From positions 62,001 through 126,000 of the forward strand of contig MKSV01000006.1 in the NCBI GenBank assembly GCA_001897435.1: a stretch of 64,000 nt of DNA. Reading direction: 5' to 3'. Positions within the stretch are counted from its first letter, which is position 1. Each line of letters starts with the position of its first letter. The position numbers and the translations under genes are program-made. Shown here piece after piece: positions 53,645 to 62,583 of the stretch. The DNA comes from Acidobacteriales bacterium 59-55. Its GTDB lineage: Bacteria; Acidobacteriota; Terriglobia; Terriglobales; Acidobacteriaceae. The notes beneath the pieces are model-generated. The model was not told the origin of the DNA and made no database searches. It was given only the letters and a program-made list of their open reading frames with translations.

Positions 53645-55192
53645 ATGGCAGATGAGAAGTTCGCAGGCACGCCGAAGAAGGCGACGACGCATGTCAATCA
53701 GAATGAAGACCTGATCTTTGAGAAGTCTTCGCCGGGGAAGAAAGCCTATCGGCTGGCCGAGTTGGATGTGCCAGCAGTGGATGCCGCTTCCCTGCTTGGG
53801 TCTGCGGCGCGTACCGACCTCGGCGTGATGCCGGAGTTGAGCGAGATCGAGATCATCCGCCACTTCACCCGGCTCTCGACGTGGAATTATGCCATCGACC
53901 TGGGGATGTATCCGCTCGGTAGCTGCACGATGAAGTACAACCCCCGCATCAATGAAGCAGTGGCTCGGCTCGAAGGGATCGCCGAGGCGCATCCCTATCA
54001 GCCGGAGTCGCTGTCGCAGGGCTGCCTGGGCATCATGAAGCTGTTGCAGGACTGCCTGATCGAGATTACCGGCATGGACGCGATCACGCTGCAACCGGCG
54101 GCAGGCGCGCATGGCGAGTTTACCGGCATCCTTCTGGTGCGGGCGTATCACCAGTCGAAGGGCAATGCGCGCAGGAAGATCCTCATCCCCGACTCGGCGC
54201 ATGGGACCAATCCCGCTACCGCCGCGGTCTGCGGATATGAGGTTGCCAACCTGAAATCGAACGCTCAGGGCATGGTCGATATCGCCGAACTGGAGCGCAT
54301 GGTCGATGAAGACACCGCTGCGCTGATGCTGACCAATCCTTCGACCATCGGCGTCTTCGAGAGCGAGATTCACAAGATCGCCGACATCCTGCACGCCAAA
54401 GGCGCACTGCTGTACATGGACGGCGCGAACATGAACGCACTGGTGGGCAAGACGCGGCCCGGCGACTTCGGCGTGGACGTGATGCATCTGAACCTGCACA
54501 AGACCTTCTCTACGCCGCACGGAGGCGGAGGACCGGGATCGGGGCCGGTAGCCTGCAAAAAGATACTGGAACCGTTCCTGCCGACACCGGTTGTCGTTAC
54601 CCGAGCAGATGGAGCGCTGGGGCTGGAGTACAACCGTCCACAGAGCGTCGGACGGGTGCGGATGTTCTATGGCAACTTCGGCATGTTCGTGCGGGCGCTC
54701 GCCTATATCCTGGCGAACGGCCCGGACGGCCTGCGGCAGACGACCGAGGATGCCGTGCTGAATGCCAACTACATTCGGGCGAAGCTTGAGGACACCTTCG
54801 AGCTGCCGTACACGACGCGGACGCTGCACGAGGTCGTCTTCAGCGACCGCTTGCAGGCCAAAAACGGCGTGAAGACCGGCGATATGGGCAAGCGACTGAT
54901 CGACTACGGCTTCCACGCTTACACGGTCTCGTTCCCGATGATCGTCCCGGGCGCGATGATGATCGAGCCGACAGAGAGCGAATCTCGCGAGGAGCTTGAT
55001 CTGCTGATCGATGCGCTGAAGCAGATTGCACGCGAGGCGGAGGAAAATCCTGAACTGGTGCAGACGGCTCCTCATACGACGCGAGTACAGCGACTGGACG
55101 AGACGACGGCAGCGCGCAAACCGGTGCTGCGTTGGAAGGCGCCTGCGGCCTCCGAACCGTTAGAGGCTGACTCTGCCGCGAAGGAGTGGTAG
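53645..55192 (+). CDS. gcvPB: Glycine dehydrogenase (decarboxylating) subunit 2
   Basis: This subunit holds the PLP cofactor of the split P protein. The 515-residue product has FEKSSPGKKAYRLAELDVP near residue 22, LGMYPLGSCTMKYNPRINEA near 91, MDAITLQPAAGAHGEFTGIL near 140, and PDSAHGTNPATAAVCGYEV near 182. The PLP lysine lies in DVMHLNLHKTFSTPHGGGGP near 283. A C-terminal tail of about 25 residues rich in Ala/Glu follows the conserved fold. Its partner gcvPA lies 620 bp upstream across the two inserted small genes. Confidence 0.96.
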   Translation: MADEKFAGTPKKATTHVNQNEDLIFEKSSPGKKAYRLAELDVPAVDAASLLGSAARTDLGVMPELSEIEIIRHFTRLSTWNYAIDLGMYPLGSCTMKYNPRINEAVARLEGIAEAHPYQPESLSQGCLGIMKLLQDCLIEITGMDAITLQPAAGAHGEFTGILLVRAYHQSKGNARRKILIPDSAHGTNPATAAVCGYEVANLKSNAQGMVDIAELERMVDEDTAALMLTNPSTIGVFESEIHKIADILHAKGALLYMDGANMNALVGKTRPGDFGVDVMHLNLHKTFSTPHGGGGPGSGPVACKKILEPFLPTPVVVTRADGALGLEYNRPQSVGRVRMFYGNFGMFVRALAYILANGPDGLRQTTEDAVLNANYIRAKLEDTFELPYTTRTLHEVVFSDRLQAKNGVKTGDMGKRLIDYGFHAYTVSFPMIVPGAMMIEPTESESREELDLLIDALKQIAREAEENPELVQTAPHTTRVQRLDETTAARKPVLRWKAPAASEPLEADSAAKEW

Positions 55193-55221
55193 ACGGAACG
55201 CCTGCAACTGGAAAAGAAGCC

Positions 55222-55240
55222 GCCGAATAACCTATTCGGC
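55222..55240. terminator. Short hairpin between convergent gcvPB and the DUF2911 gene
   Basis: GCCGAATA (55222-55229) pairs with TATTCGGC (55233-55240) around three bases. It overlaps the stop codon of the DUF2911 gene and has no T-run, so terminator function is weakly supported. Confidence 0.4.
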
Positions 55241-55804
55241 AGTTATCTGAATGAACTCGTCGGTCTTGTCCCACTTGACGTGCAGCTCGGTGGTGTTTCC
55301 CTTTGTATTCTCAAACGAGAGGGACATCTTTTCCTGGGATTCAGGGAGCGCGGCGGCGGAGGTCATCGGAGTACGTCCGAGGTCGTTGCCCTCCGGATAA
55401 GGGATACCCCATTCGCCGGTTTTCTTACTGACGATAAAGAGCCACTGGTCGGGATTGGGCAGGGTAAAGATCGTGTAGGTACCGGCGGGAACCGAGAGCG
55501 TGCCGATCTTCAAATTCGTTTTGGTGATGAGAGTGGTTGCCTCATTGGCTCCGGTGCGCCAGACCTTTCCGTAGGGGACCAGATCCCCCATGATCTTGCG
55601 GCCGCGCATGGAAGGGGTGTTGTAGGTGATCTTGAGGTCTTTGCCGTCAAGGGTGACCTCGGCGATTGCAGCCGGGCTGGCGAGGGCCTTGGCCGGCTTG
55701 TCGCCCGCCTTGGCTCCTTCATGGTTCATGGGGGCCATCTGGGCGAGGCCGGCGGTGGCAAGAACGGCCGTACAAGCGAGCGATGCGATAGATCGGATCA
55801 GCAT
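55232..55804 (-). CDS. Secreted DUF2911 protein
   Basis: The 190-residue product has a signal peptide (SIASLACTAVLATAGLAQ) and the DUF2911 core. The core shows ITYNTPSMRGRKIMGDLVPYG near residue 60, VWRTGANEATTL near 81, LSVPAGTYTIFTLPNPDQWL near 103 and IPYPEGNDLGRTPM near 134. Its close ends with HVKWDKTDEFIQI. The family is common in Bacteroidetes and Acidobacteria and has no assigned function. It is convergent with gcvPB. Confidence 0.9.
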   Translation of the reverse strand: MLIRSIASLACTAVLATAGLAQMAPMNHEGAKAGDKPAKALASPAAIAEVTLDGKDLKITYNTPSMRGRKIMGDLVPYGKVWRTGANEATTLITKTNLKIGTLSVPAGTYTIFTLPNPDQWLFIVSKKTGEWGIPYPEGNDLGRTPMTSAAALPESQEKMSLSFENTKGNTTELHVKWDKTDEFIQITAE

Positions 55805-55908
55805 GGAGTTCGTCTCTCTTTCTCAAAAATTCCGCATAATCGTATGATGCTGGACTACGCCATTGAGGACTGTCAACCCGCGCAACGATCATGCTAGGCT
55901 AAAGGAAC

Positions 55909-55985
55909 GCGCCCGTAGCTCAGCTGGATAGAGCGGCAGCCTCCGAAGCTGTAGGTCAGAAGTTCGAATCTTCTCGGGCGCACCA
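55909..55985 (+). tRNA. tRNA-Arg (anticodon CCG)
   Basis: The 77-nt cloverleaf is clear. The acceptor arms are GCGCCCG (55909-55915) and CGGGCGC (55975-55981). The D arm starts GCTC, and the anticodon stem is GCAGC/GCTGT with loop CTCCGAA and anticodon CCG at 55943-55945. The T arm is AGAAG-TTCGAAT-CTTCT. The CCA end is encoded. The anticodon reads CGG codons. Confidence 0.97.
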
Positions 55986-56038
55986 TTTCTTCCCCTCTAC
56001 ATCAGTCATTCAACAGAGCTTTGCGAGGTCGATATGGC

Positions 56039-56443
56039 CTAGTGGAGCTGGTCGGGGATGACCGCGTATTGAATGAGCAGCTCGAAGGGGACGATCTGGA
56101 GGGTGTTCTCGTGGGTTGCTTCGAGGACGATGGGGCAGGCGGCTCCGGCCTGCTGCACCTGGAGCCAACGGGCGGCGCAGACGCACCATCGGTCGCCGGG
56201 CTTGAGGCCGCTGAAGCCGTACTGCGGCATCGGGGTGGAGAGATCGTTGCCAAGGGCCTTGCTGGCGGCGAGGAAGGCCTCGTCGACGACGCAGCAGATG
56301 GTGTGGACACCAAGATCGTTGGGGCCGGTGTTGCAGCAGCCATCGCGGTAGAAGCCGGTCATGGGAGTGCATCCGCAGGTGGCCAGGGGCTGGCCGAGGA
56401 CGTTGCGGGAGGGAGCCTGTTCGTAAGGTGATTCGCTTGCCAT
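56039..56443 (-). CDS. DUF2237 family protein
   Basis: The 134-residue protein matches DUF2237: NVLGQPLATCGCTPMTGFYRDG near residue 14, CCNTGPNDLGVHTICCVV near 36, the LSTPMPQYGFSGLKPGDRWC segment near 68 and ARWLQVQQAG, ending VLEATHENTLQIVPFELL. Conserved Cys and His residues suggest metal or cofactor binding, but the family has no known function. It follows tRNA-Arg on the opposite strand. Confidence 0.93.
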   Translation of the reverse strand: MASESPYEQAPSRNVLGQPLATCGCTPMTGFYRDGCCNTGPNDLGVHTICCVVDEAFLAASKALGNDLSTPMPQYGFSGLKPGDRWCVCAARWLQVQQAGAACPIVLEATHENTLQIVPFELLIQYAVIPDQLH

Positions 56444-56509
56444 AGATCGATTGTAGGTCCAGAGCCACAGAGCAAAGGCCGACTGCGCAGATTCGCAGTC
56501 GGCCTTTGA

Positions 56510-58147
56510 TTACTTGGCAGCCAGTTGAAGCTGCTGCTGATACTCCTCGTAGGGGCCTTTGTGGTCGGTGATGCGGAAGTCGTCGGGGCCTCCCTCGAAG
56601 TGCCAGACACGGGTACCCGCCTCTTCGATCAGGTCCTGGTCATGGGTGACGAGGAAGACGGTGCCCTCGTACTTCTGAATAGCCTGGTTGAGGGCGTTGA
56701 TGCTCTCGAGGTCAAGATGGTTGGTGGGCTCGTCAAGCACGAGGATGTTGGGCTTCTGCAACATAATCTTGCAGAAGAGCAGCCGTGCCGCCTCGCCGCC
56801 CGAGAGCGCGTCGGTCTTCTTGAGCCCCTCTTCGCCGCGAAAGAGCATCTGGCCGAGGATGCCGCGAATATCTTCCTTGGTGGCCTGCGGGTCGAAGCTG
56901 TGCAGCCACTCGGCGACCGTGGTGCCCTTGGCGATGGAGCCGGTGTGGTCCTGCGCGAAGTAGCCGATCTGGGCCTCGTGGCCCCATTTGACGGTGCCGG
57001 AGTCGATGGAAACATCGGTCTCTTCGATACCGGGGCCGTTGGCGAGTAGCGCCTTAATTAGCGTGGTTTTTCCCTGGCCGTTGCGGCCGATGAGGACGAC
57101 CTTGTCACCGCGCGTGACTGCGGCGGAGAAGTTGTTGATGACGTGCTCGATCTTGCCGTCCTTCTGGAGATAGGACTTGTTGACGCCTTCGAATTCGAGG
57201 ACGTGCTTACCGGAAGGCCGAAGCATATCGAAGCGGATGAAGGGGCGCGCGATGTTGGAACGCGCCAACTCGGACGTCGCCAGGCGCTCGACTTCCTTCT
57301 TGCGCGAGTTCACCTGCGAGCTGCGCGTGCCGGCGGAGAAACGGGCGATGAAGTCGTTCAACTGGGCGATCTTCTTCTCGCGCTGCTCGTTCTGGCTCTC
57401 GATGCGGGTGCGGATCGAGGTCTTCTGTAAGACCATGTCGTCGTAGCCGCCGTTGTACAGAATGATGGTCTCGTAGTCGATGTCGGCAATGTGGGTGCAA
57501 ACGTTGTTGAGAAAGTGCCGGTCATGCGAGATCGTGATGAGCGTGCCGTCATATCGCACAAGGAAGTCCTGGAGCCAATGGATGGACTCCAGGTCAAGGT
57601 AGTTAGTGGGCTCGTCGAGCAATAGCGCCTGGGGATTGCCGAAGAGCGCCTGGGCGAGCAGGACGCGGACCTTCTGGCCGCCCTGCAGCTCGGACATGTG
57701 GCGCTCGTGCAGCTCGTCGGGGATGTCGAGACCTTGCAGAAGGACAGCGGCGTTGGCCTCGGCCTCGTAGCCGTCTTCGTCGCCGACGACGCCTTCGAGC
57801 TCGCCGAGACGGGCTCCGTCCTCGTCGGTCAGCTCGGCCTTTTCGTAGAGCTTCTCGCGCTCTTCGAGGGCCGCCCAGAGGGCTTTGTTGCCCATGATGA
57901 CGGTGTCGATGACGCGGTAGGCGTCAAAGGCGTACTGATCCTGGCTGAGAACGCCGATCTTTTTGGGGCGGACGACAGTTCCCTTCTGGGCGTCGATCTC
58001 GCCGGTGAGCACCTTCATGAAGGTGGATTTGCCGGCTCCGTTGGGTCCGGTGAGGCCGTAGCGGCGGCCCGTGGTGAAGGTGACGGAGACGTCCTCGAAG
58101 AGCAGCTTCGAGCCGTAGCGCATGGTGACATTGGAGACTGAGATCAT
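56510..58147 (-). CDS. ABC-F family ATPase (YbiT-like)
   Basis: The 545-residue protein has two ABC ATPase domains and no membrane part, as in ABC-F proteins that act on the ribosome. Domain 1 has LTGPNGAGKSTFMKVL near residue 35, SELQGGQKVRVLLAQAL near 153 and LLLDEPTNYLDLESI near 175. Domain 2 has LIGRNGQGKTTLIKAL near 355 and ALSGGEAARLLFCKI near 443. The interdomain linker (around 245-305) is rich in charged residues (ESQNEQREKKIAQLNDFIAR), typical of the P-site tRNA interaction motif. It resembles E. coli YbiT more than drug-resistance members. Its exact ribosomal task is unknown. Confidence 0.92.
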   Translation of the reverse strand: MISVSNVTMRYGSKLLFEDVSVTFTTGRRYGLTGPNGAGKSTFMKVLTGEIDAQKGTVVRPKKIGVLSQDQYAFDAYRVIDTVIMGNKALWAALEEREKLYEKAELTDEDGARLGELEGVVGDEDGYEAEANAAVLLQGLDIPDELHERHMSELQGGQKVRVLLAQALFGNPQALLLDEPTNYLDLESIHWLQDFLVRYDGTLITISHDRHFLNNVCTHIADIDYETIILYNGGYDDMVLQKTSIRTRIESQNEQREKKIAQLNDFIARFSAGTRSSQVNSRKKEVERLATSELARSNIARPFIRFDMLRPSGKHVLEFEGVNKSYLQKDGKIEHVINNFSAAVTRGDKVVLIGRNGQGKTTLIKALLANGPGIEETDVSIDSGTVKWGHEAQIGYFAQDHTGSIAKGTTVAEWLHSFDPQATKEDIRGILGQMLFRGEEGLKKTDALSGGEAARLLFCKIMLQKPNILVLDEPTNHLDLESINALNQAIQKYEGTVFLVTHDQDLIEEAGTRVWHFEGGPDDFRITDHKGPYEEYQQQLQLAAK

Positions 58148-58327
58148 GGGGTTCCTTCTATTTTAAACGCAATCGCAACCCTGCGGTTTCATTGCCGACG
58201 AAGTGTGTGCGCAACTTCGCTCGGGATAACCATCCCCTGGAACCGAAAGGCAAAGAACGAGTGCAGGTAAAACACGGCTCCGTTCTGCGGCTGGTTGGCC
58301 GGCAGAGCGGAGCGATGGGTGTTTTCG

Positions 58328-59851
58328 TTATTGGCCGCGGCGGGCCGGGCCGGAGCGGCTGCTTCCGGGGCGGCTGCTGGGACGGCCGGTTGAGCCGGGC
58401 CCGCGTCCGCCGGAGTTGCGTCCACCGGAGAATCCGCCGCCACCGCTCTTGCTGCGGCCGCGGAAGCCGTTGCCGTTGCTCTTGGACCGGTAGGGGCCGG
58501 GGACGGAGGCCATGGGGGTCACAGGATCGTTGCCGCGCCAGGCGCGGGTTTCGAGCTGCAACAGGTTCTGCCCCTGAGCTGCAGTATCGAGAGGCTGGTT
58601 GCGCAGTTCCTTCTCAAGATTCTTATCGGCCTCGCGCCACTCGAATTTGATCTTCAGCTCGCGCTCGAGTTTGCGGGCGTCGTGCTTCTCCTGCGGCATG
58701 ACGAAGGTGGTGGCCACTCCCTTGGCACCGGCACGGCCGGTGCGGCCGATGCGATGAACGAAGTCGTCGGAGGCGTTGGGCAGGTCGTAGTTGACGACGT
58801 GGGCGATGTCATGAACATCGATGCCGCGGGCGGCGACGTCCGTGGCAACGAGAACGCGGTGCTTGCCGTTCTGGAAGCCCTTGAGGGCGGCGATGCGCTG
58901 CGACTGGCTGCGGTCGCCGTGGATCACATCGGAGTCGTGGCCCAGCTTTTCCAGTTTCTTCGAGATGCGGTCGGCTCCGTGCTTGGTGCGGGAGAAGACC
59001 AGAAAGGTTCCCTGCTCCTCGCGCAGCATCTGGTCGAGCAGGCCGAGTTTCTGGTCCTGCATGACGGTGTAGACGCGAAGCTCGACGCGGTCGGAGGGCC
59101 TGGAGGTCTGGCCGATCTCGATGCGGATGGGCTTGTTGACGTAGTCGCGGACGATCTCGCGGATGTTGGCGTCGAGCGTCGCCGAGTAGCACATCGTCTG
59201 ACGATTCCGGGGCACCGCGCCGACGATGCGGCGGATGGCGGGAAGGAAGCCCATGTCCAACATGCGGTCCACTTCGTCGAGGACGAGCATCTCGACCGAG
59301 TTGATGTTGATCTCGCGGCGGCGAAGGAAGTCTTCGAGCCGTCCGGGAGTGGCTACGACAAGGCGTGGGCCGCGGTCGAGCTGGTCGAGCTGATTGTTCT
59401 CCGAGAGGCCGCCGCAAACGAGCACGGCATCGTTCTTCGAGCCGGGGACGAGCTTCCAGTAGGCTTCGAGCACCTGCATGGCGAGTTCGCGGGTTGGCAG
59501 CAGGATCAGGGCGCGAATCGGGCCGCGCTTGCCGCGAGTGCTGGGAACGGAGGTCGCGTCCATGCGCTCGATCATCGGGACGAGGAAGCTGAGGGTCTTG
59601 CCGGTGCCGGTGGAGGCGGTGGCGAGGATGTCCGCGCCGCCGAGAGCAGGGGGGATGGCCTTGGCCTGAACCGGAGTGGGAATGGTGAAGCCGGCGTTCG
59701 TGAGGCGATTCTTGAGCGAATCGGAGATGTCGAAGTCGGTGAAGCGGACGGGAATCGAATCGGAACTGGATGAGGGGAGGCTGGTCGGATTTGCGATTAC
59801 GCTTGGGTCAGCCTGGGTAACTGTTTGTGGTTCAAGAGTTGCGGTAGTCAA
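58328..59851 (-). CDS. DEAD-box RNA helicase, RhlE-like
   Basis: The 507-residue protein has all core helicase motifs. These are the Q motif FTDFDISDSLKNRLTNAGF, ATASTGTGKTLSFL (Walker A), LILLPTRELAMQVL, ATPGRLEDFL and motif II VLDEVDRMLDMGF, which reads DEVD rather than DEAD. MCYSATL, VATDVAARGIDV and HRIGRTGRAG follow. After about residue 435 comes a low-complexity Gly/Ser/Arg tail (GGGGFSGGRNSGGRGPG) expected to bind RNA. Such enzymes remodel RNA in cold adaptation and ribosome assembly. The upstream region is 425 bp long, which would allow a long leader. Confidence 0.93.
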   Translation of the reverse strand: MTTATLEPQTVTQADPSVIANPTSLPSSSSDSIPVRFTDFDISDSLKNRLTNAGFTIPTPVQAKAIPPALGGADILATASTGTGKTLSFLVPMIERMDATSVPSTRGKRGPIRALILLPTRELAMQVLEAYWKLVPGSKNDAVLVCGGLSENNQLDQLDRGPRLVVATPGRLEDFLRRREININSVEMLVLDEVDRMLDMGFLPAIRRIVGAVPRNRQTMCYSATLDANIREIVRDYVNKPIRIEIGQTSRPSDRVELRVYTVMQDQKLGLLDQMLREEQGTFLVFSRTKHGADRISKKLEKLGHDSDVIHGDRSQSQRIAALKGFQNGKHRVLVATDVAARGIDVHDIAHVVNYDLPNASDDFVHRIGRTGRAGAKGVATTFVMPQEKHDARKLERELKIKFEWREADKNLEKELRNQPLDTAAQGQNLLQLETRAWRGNDPVTPMASVPGPYRSKSNGNGFRGRSKSGGGGFSGGRNSGGRGPGSTGRPSSRPGSSRSGPARRGQ

Positions 59852-60276
59852 GTGTTGTCCTTTGAGGAGTGTGAGAGATCGGCGAATGAATGCAGGGGTG
59901 CCTGGGCACCATGGATTCTGAACTCAGCATTGCTGTCGGTTATCGAAGCGCTGCTGCTGCACGGCGAGACCTGTCCTGTGACGGGCCTTCCAGCCAGAGC
60001 AACCAGCGCGGCTTCCGATTTTTTGAAGGAAGATAAGCGGTGGGGGTAGGGCAAATCGCAGTCTCTGGCCAAACCCCGAATTCCATGGAGGGTCTTTGCC
60101 TGCGATGCCCGCACTCGTTCTTTCGCGGAGTGCATAGTCAGGATACCACAGGGGAGATGCTGAAGATCGAAGAGCAGCAAAAAGACGGCCGCGGAATCCT
60201 TCCGGCGGCATGAATAAAGCTATGAGGCTCAATCATTTCGCCGATGGGATCCATGGCCGTCTTCGCTACGATCCGG
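59852..60276. other. Noncoding region upstream of the helicase gene
   Basis: No supported gene. The stretch lies between the end of msrA and the start of the helicase gene (both minus strand). It could be a long 5' leader of the helicase mRNA, as seen for some cold-induced helicase genes. No specific fold or promoter was recognised by eye. Confidence 0.4.
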
Positions 60277-60753
60277 TTAGATGTGACAACTCACCATGCC
60301 TCGTTTTTCGAGGTAACGCTGGTGGTACTCTTCGGCCTTCCAGAAGGTTTTGGACGGCGTGACCTGAGTGGCGATCGGTTGGCGGAAGGTGCCGGAGGCG
60401 TTCAGTTCGGCGATCTTCGCCCTTGCCTCGGCTGCCTGCTGGTCGGAGTGGGCAAAGATGACGCTGCGGTACTGCGTTCCCCAGTCCGGACCCTGGCGAT
60501 TGACCTGGGTGGGATCGTGGAGCGCGAAGAATGCGTCGAGAAGTGCCTCATAAGGGAGGCGTGACGGGTCAAACGTAACTTGAACGACTTCCGCGTGGCC
60601 GGTGCGGTCGCTACAGACTTCCTGGTAGGTCGGGTGCTCGAGGTCTCCGCCTTCGTATCCTGCTGCTGTGTCGATGACTCCTGCAAGTTCGTTGAAACGG
60701 GCTTCTACACCCCAAAAACATCCTGCTCCAAATGTTGCTTTTTCGATTGCCAC
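60277..60753 (-). CDS. msrA: Peptide methionine sulfoxide reductase A
   Basis: MsrA reduces the S form of methionine sulfoxide in proteins, repairing oxidative damage. The 158-residue product has the active-site KATFGAGCFWGVEARF with the catalytic Cys at residue 11, GYEGGDLEHPTYQEVCSDRTGHAEVV near 40, LPYEALLDAFFALHDPTQVN near 76 and QYRSVIF near 102. It ends FWKAEEYHQRYLEKRG. The start is GTG at 60753, preceded by AAGGAG; an ATG-less extension to 60843 is not homologous. MsrB is not in the window. Confidence 0.96.
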   Translation of the reverse strand: MAIEKATFGAGCFWGVEARFNELAGVIDTAAGYEGGDLEHPTYQEVCSDRTGHAEVVQVTFDPSRLPYEALLDAFFALHDPTQVNRQGPDWGTQYRSVIFAHSDQQAAEARAKIAELNASGTFRQPIATQVTPSKTFWKAEEYHQRYLEKRGMVSCHI

Positions 60754-61025
60754 GTAATGCTCCTTTGCTGACCATTGGATGCGCGATAGCCGGGTTGGTT
60801 TTCGACATCCCTGTGAATAGCCTGAGTATTTTGTGCCTTGCAATACACGAGCGTCAAGCAGCCAGGATGACGCCAGTGGCGTGATAGCCGCGAGGGCGCG
60901 GCGAGGTGATGATATTGCCCCTATGCACGAACCGGAGAAGAGGCGCCGACAAGCAGCCGCACGGAACCATTTGTAAGGTCAATGGAGGGTGCGCTTGCCT
61001 GTTGGACGGATGCGGAAGAGAAAGG

Positions 61026-61979
61026 CTACGCTGGCCGGCGTCGACTCGGGGCGGACTTGGACGCAAACGTCTGGCGAGGCCTCCGCGCCTTCGGCTTGGC
61101 CGGGGATTTCAACTGCGCAAACTCCGGCGTCTTCTTCTTGGGAACGACTTTCTGTCCCTTGGCGGCACGTCCCAGCGCCATCACCTCACCCGGAGTCAGC
61201 TCCCGGTACTCGCCCGGAGGAACATCGAGGCGAAGCGCGCCATAGCCGATGCGTCGAATCTTCTCGACGTGGTGGCCGATCTCCTCGAACATCTTGCGCA
61301 ACTGGCGGTTGCGACCCTCGGTCAAGGTCAGCTCGTACCAGGGGTTGTCGCCGCCGCGTACCAGCTCCAGTTTGGCGGGAGCGGTAATAATGCGGTCGCG
61401 CCGGCCGCCGCGAACCTCATCGAGACGGCCGCGGTCGATCATAATGCCGCGACGAATCTGGTCGAGGCCGCTGGCCGGAGGCTGCCCGCTGATCTTGACC
61501 AGGTAGGTCTTCTCTACCCCGGTCGCCGCCTTGGAGAGCGAGTTGGCCAGTTCGCCGTCGTTGGTCATCAGCAGCAGGCCTTCGGAGAGGTAATCGAGCC
61601 GCCCTACAGGGTAAAGACGCACATGGTCTCCATGCGGCCCCTTCTGCTTGGTCATCAACTGCATGACGGTAGGACGGTGCTCCGGGTCGTCGAGCGTGGT
61701 GACATAGCCGCGAGGCTTGTTGAGCATGTAATAGCGCTGCTGCTCGCGGCCATGGAGCAGCTTGCCGTCGACGCGGATGTGGTCTTTTTCGATGTCGTGG
61801 CGGGTGCCAAGTTCTTTGATAACAACGCCGTTGACCTGAACGCGGCCATCGAGGATGATCTGCTCGGCCTTGCGGCGGCTGGCGATACCGGCCTGGGCGA
61901 GAATCTTCTGCAGACGGTCGCCCGAAGGAGCTTCCTCGGGCTTATCAGGGGATTGCTTATTAACGGATTTGGCTGTCAT
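61026..61979 (-). CDS. Pseudouridine synthase, RsuA/RluB family
   Basis: The enzyme isomerises a specific uridine in ribosomal RNA. The 317-residue product has an N-terminal S4 RNA-binding domain (RLQKILAQAGIASRRKAEQI and DGRVQVNGVVIKELG), then YYMLNKPRGYVTTLDDPEHR. The catalytic Asp is in YPVGRLDYLSEGLLLMTNDG, and LTLTEGRNRQLRKMFEEIGH and RIGYGALRLDVPPGEYR follow. A basic tail of about 55 residues is present. This pattern fits RluB (23S U2605) rather than RsuA, but the target is not certain. The start is uncertain: ATGs at 62030, 62012 and 61979 are in frame, and 61979 has the best spacing to a purine-rich site. Confidence 0.9.
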   Translation of the reverse strand: MTAKSVNKQSPDKPEEAPSGDRLQKILAQAGIASRRKAEQIILDGRVQVNGVVIKELGTRHDIEKDHIRVDGKLLHGREQQRYYMLNKPRGYVTTLDDPEHRPTVMQLMTKQKGPHGDHVRLYPVGRLDYLSEGLLLMTNDGELANSLSKAATGVEKTYLVKISGQPPASGLDQIRRGIMIDRGRLDEVRGGRRDRIITAPAKLELVRGGDNPWYELTLTEGRNRQLRKMFEEIGHHVEKIRRIGYGALRLDVPPGEYRELTPGEVMALGRAAKGQKVVPKKKTPEFAQLKSPAKPKARRPRQTFASKSAPSRRRPA

Positions 61980-62079
61980 TGTTTCCAACTTTCTGACTGC
62001 GGAGCTGCTCATCGCGGTCGGGTGCTGCATTTTCTATTGTATCTGCGGCAGACAGGGGCGTCGCCAGTTATAGATACGT

Positions 62080-62490
62080 CTACAGGTGAAAGACGAGGCC
62101 GAAATGGCCTCCAATCTCCAGAATCTTCCTCATATTGTCGGAAGGGATGCTCTCGATCTGCTCGAAAAACTCCTCGAATCCTCCGGGAGTGATGAAGACT
62201 CCTATCTTGCCCGGCGTGGTGCCCACGTTGCGGAAGGTGTGGACCGAGCCGCGCGGCAGAAAGGCATACTCCCCTTTGGGGATGCTGCGCCACTTACCGT
62301 TTTCGAGAAGCTTGAACTCGCCTTCCAGAACGGTGAAGGTCTCGTCTTCCCGGCTGTGCTGGTGCGGCGGTGGACCGCCACCGGGAAGCGTGGTCTGAAC
62401 GATGAAGGCAAGGGCTCCATTACTCATCTGGCTGGTGACCATCACATCAATTTGCTCGCCAAGGACACTTAACGTTTTAACAGGCTCCAT
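62080..62490 (-). CDS. Cupin-domain protein
   Basis: The 136-residue single-domain cupin has the first motif in LPGGGPPPHQHSREDETFTVLEGEF, with the His-x-His and Glu metal ligands. The second motif follows as FLPRGSVHTFRNVG with its His, and GGFEEFFEQIESI lies near the end. Single cupins of this type include small dioxygenase-like and sugar-binding proteins, so no specific reaction can be assigned. The ATG at 62490 begins the conserved region; an extension to 62541 lacks a ribosome-binding site. It lies between the pseudouridine synthase and scpB on the same strand. Confidence 0.9.
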   Translation of the reverse strand: MEPVKTLSVLGEQIDVMVTSQMSNGALAFIVQTTLPGGGPPPHQHSREDETFTVLEGEFKLLENGKWRSIPKGEYAFLPRGSVHTFRNVGTTPGKIGVFITPGGFEEFFEQIESIPSDNMRKILEIGGHFGLVFHL

Positions 62491-62583
62491 ACACCGACTC
62501 CACAAACACAGAACTGAGTTACCGTGACCCCATAGACCCATACTGCAAACGGCACGAGTGTAGCAGGAGAATGCGCCGCCGGA

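Noticed and set aside
53639..55075. Minus-strand open frame of 478 codons
   Set aside because: It is antisense to gcvPB, and its His/Arg-rich product lacks any family pattern.
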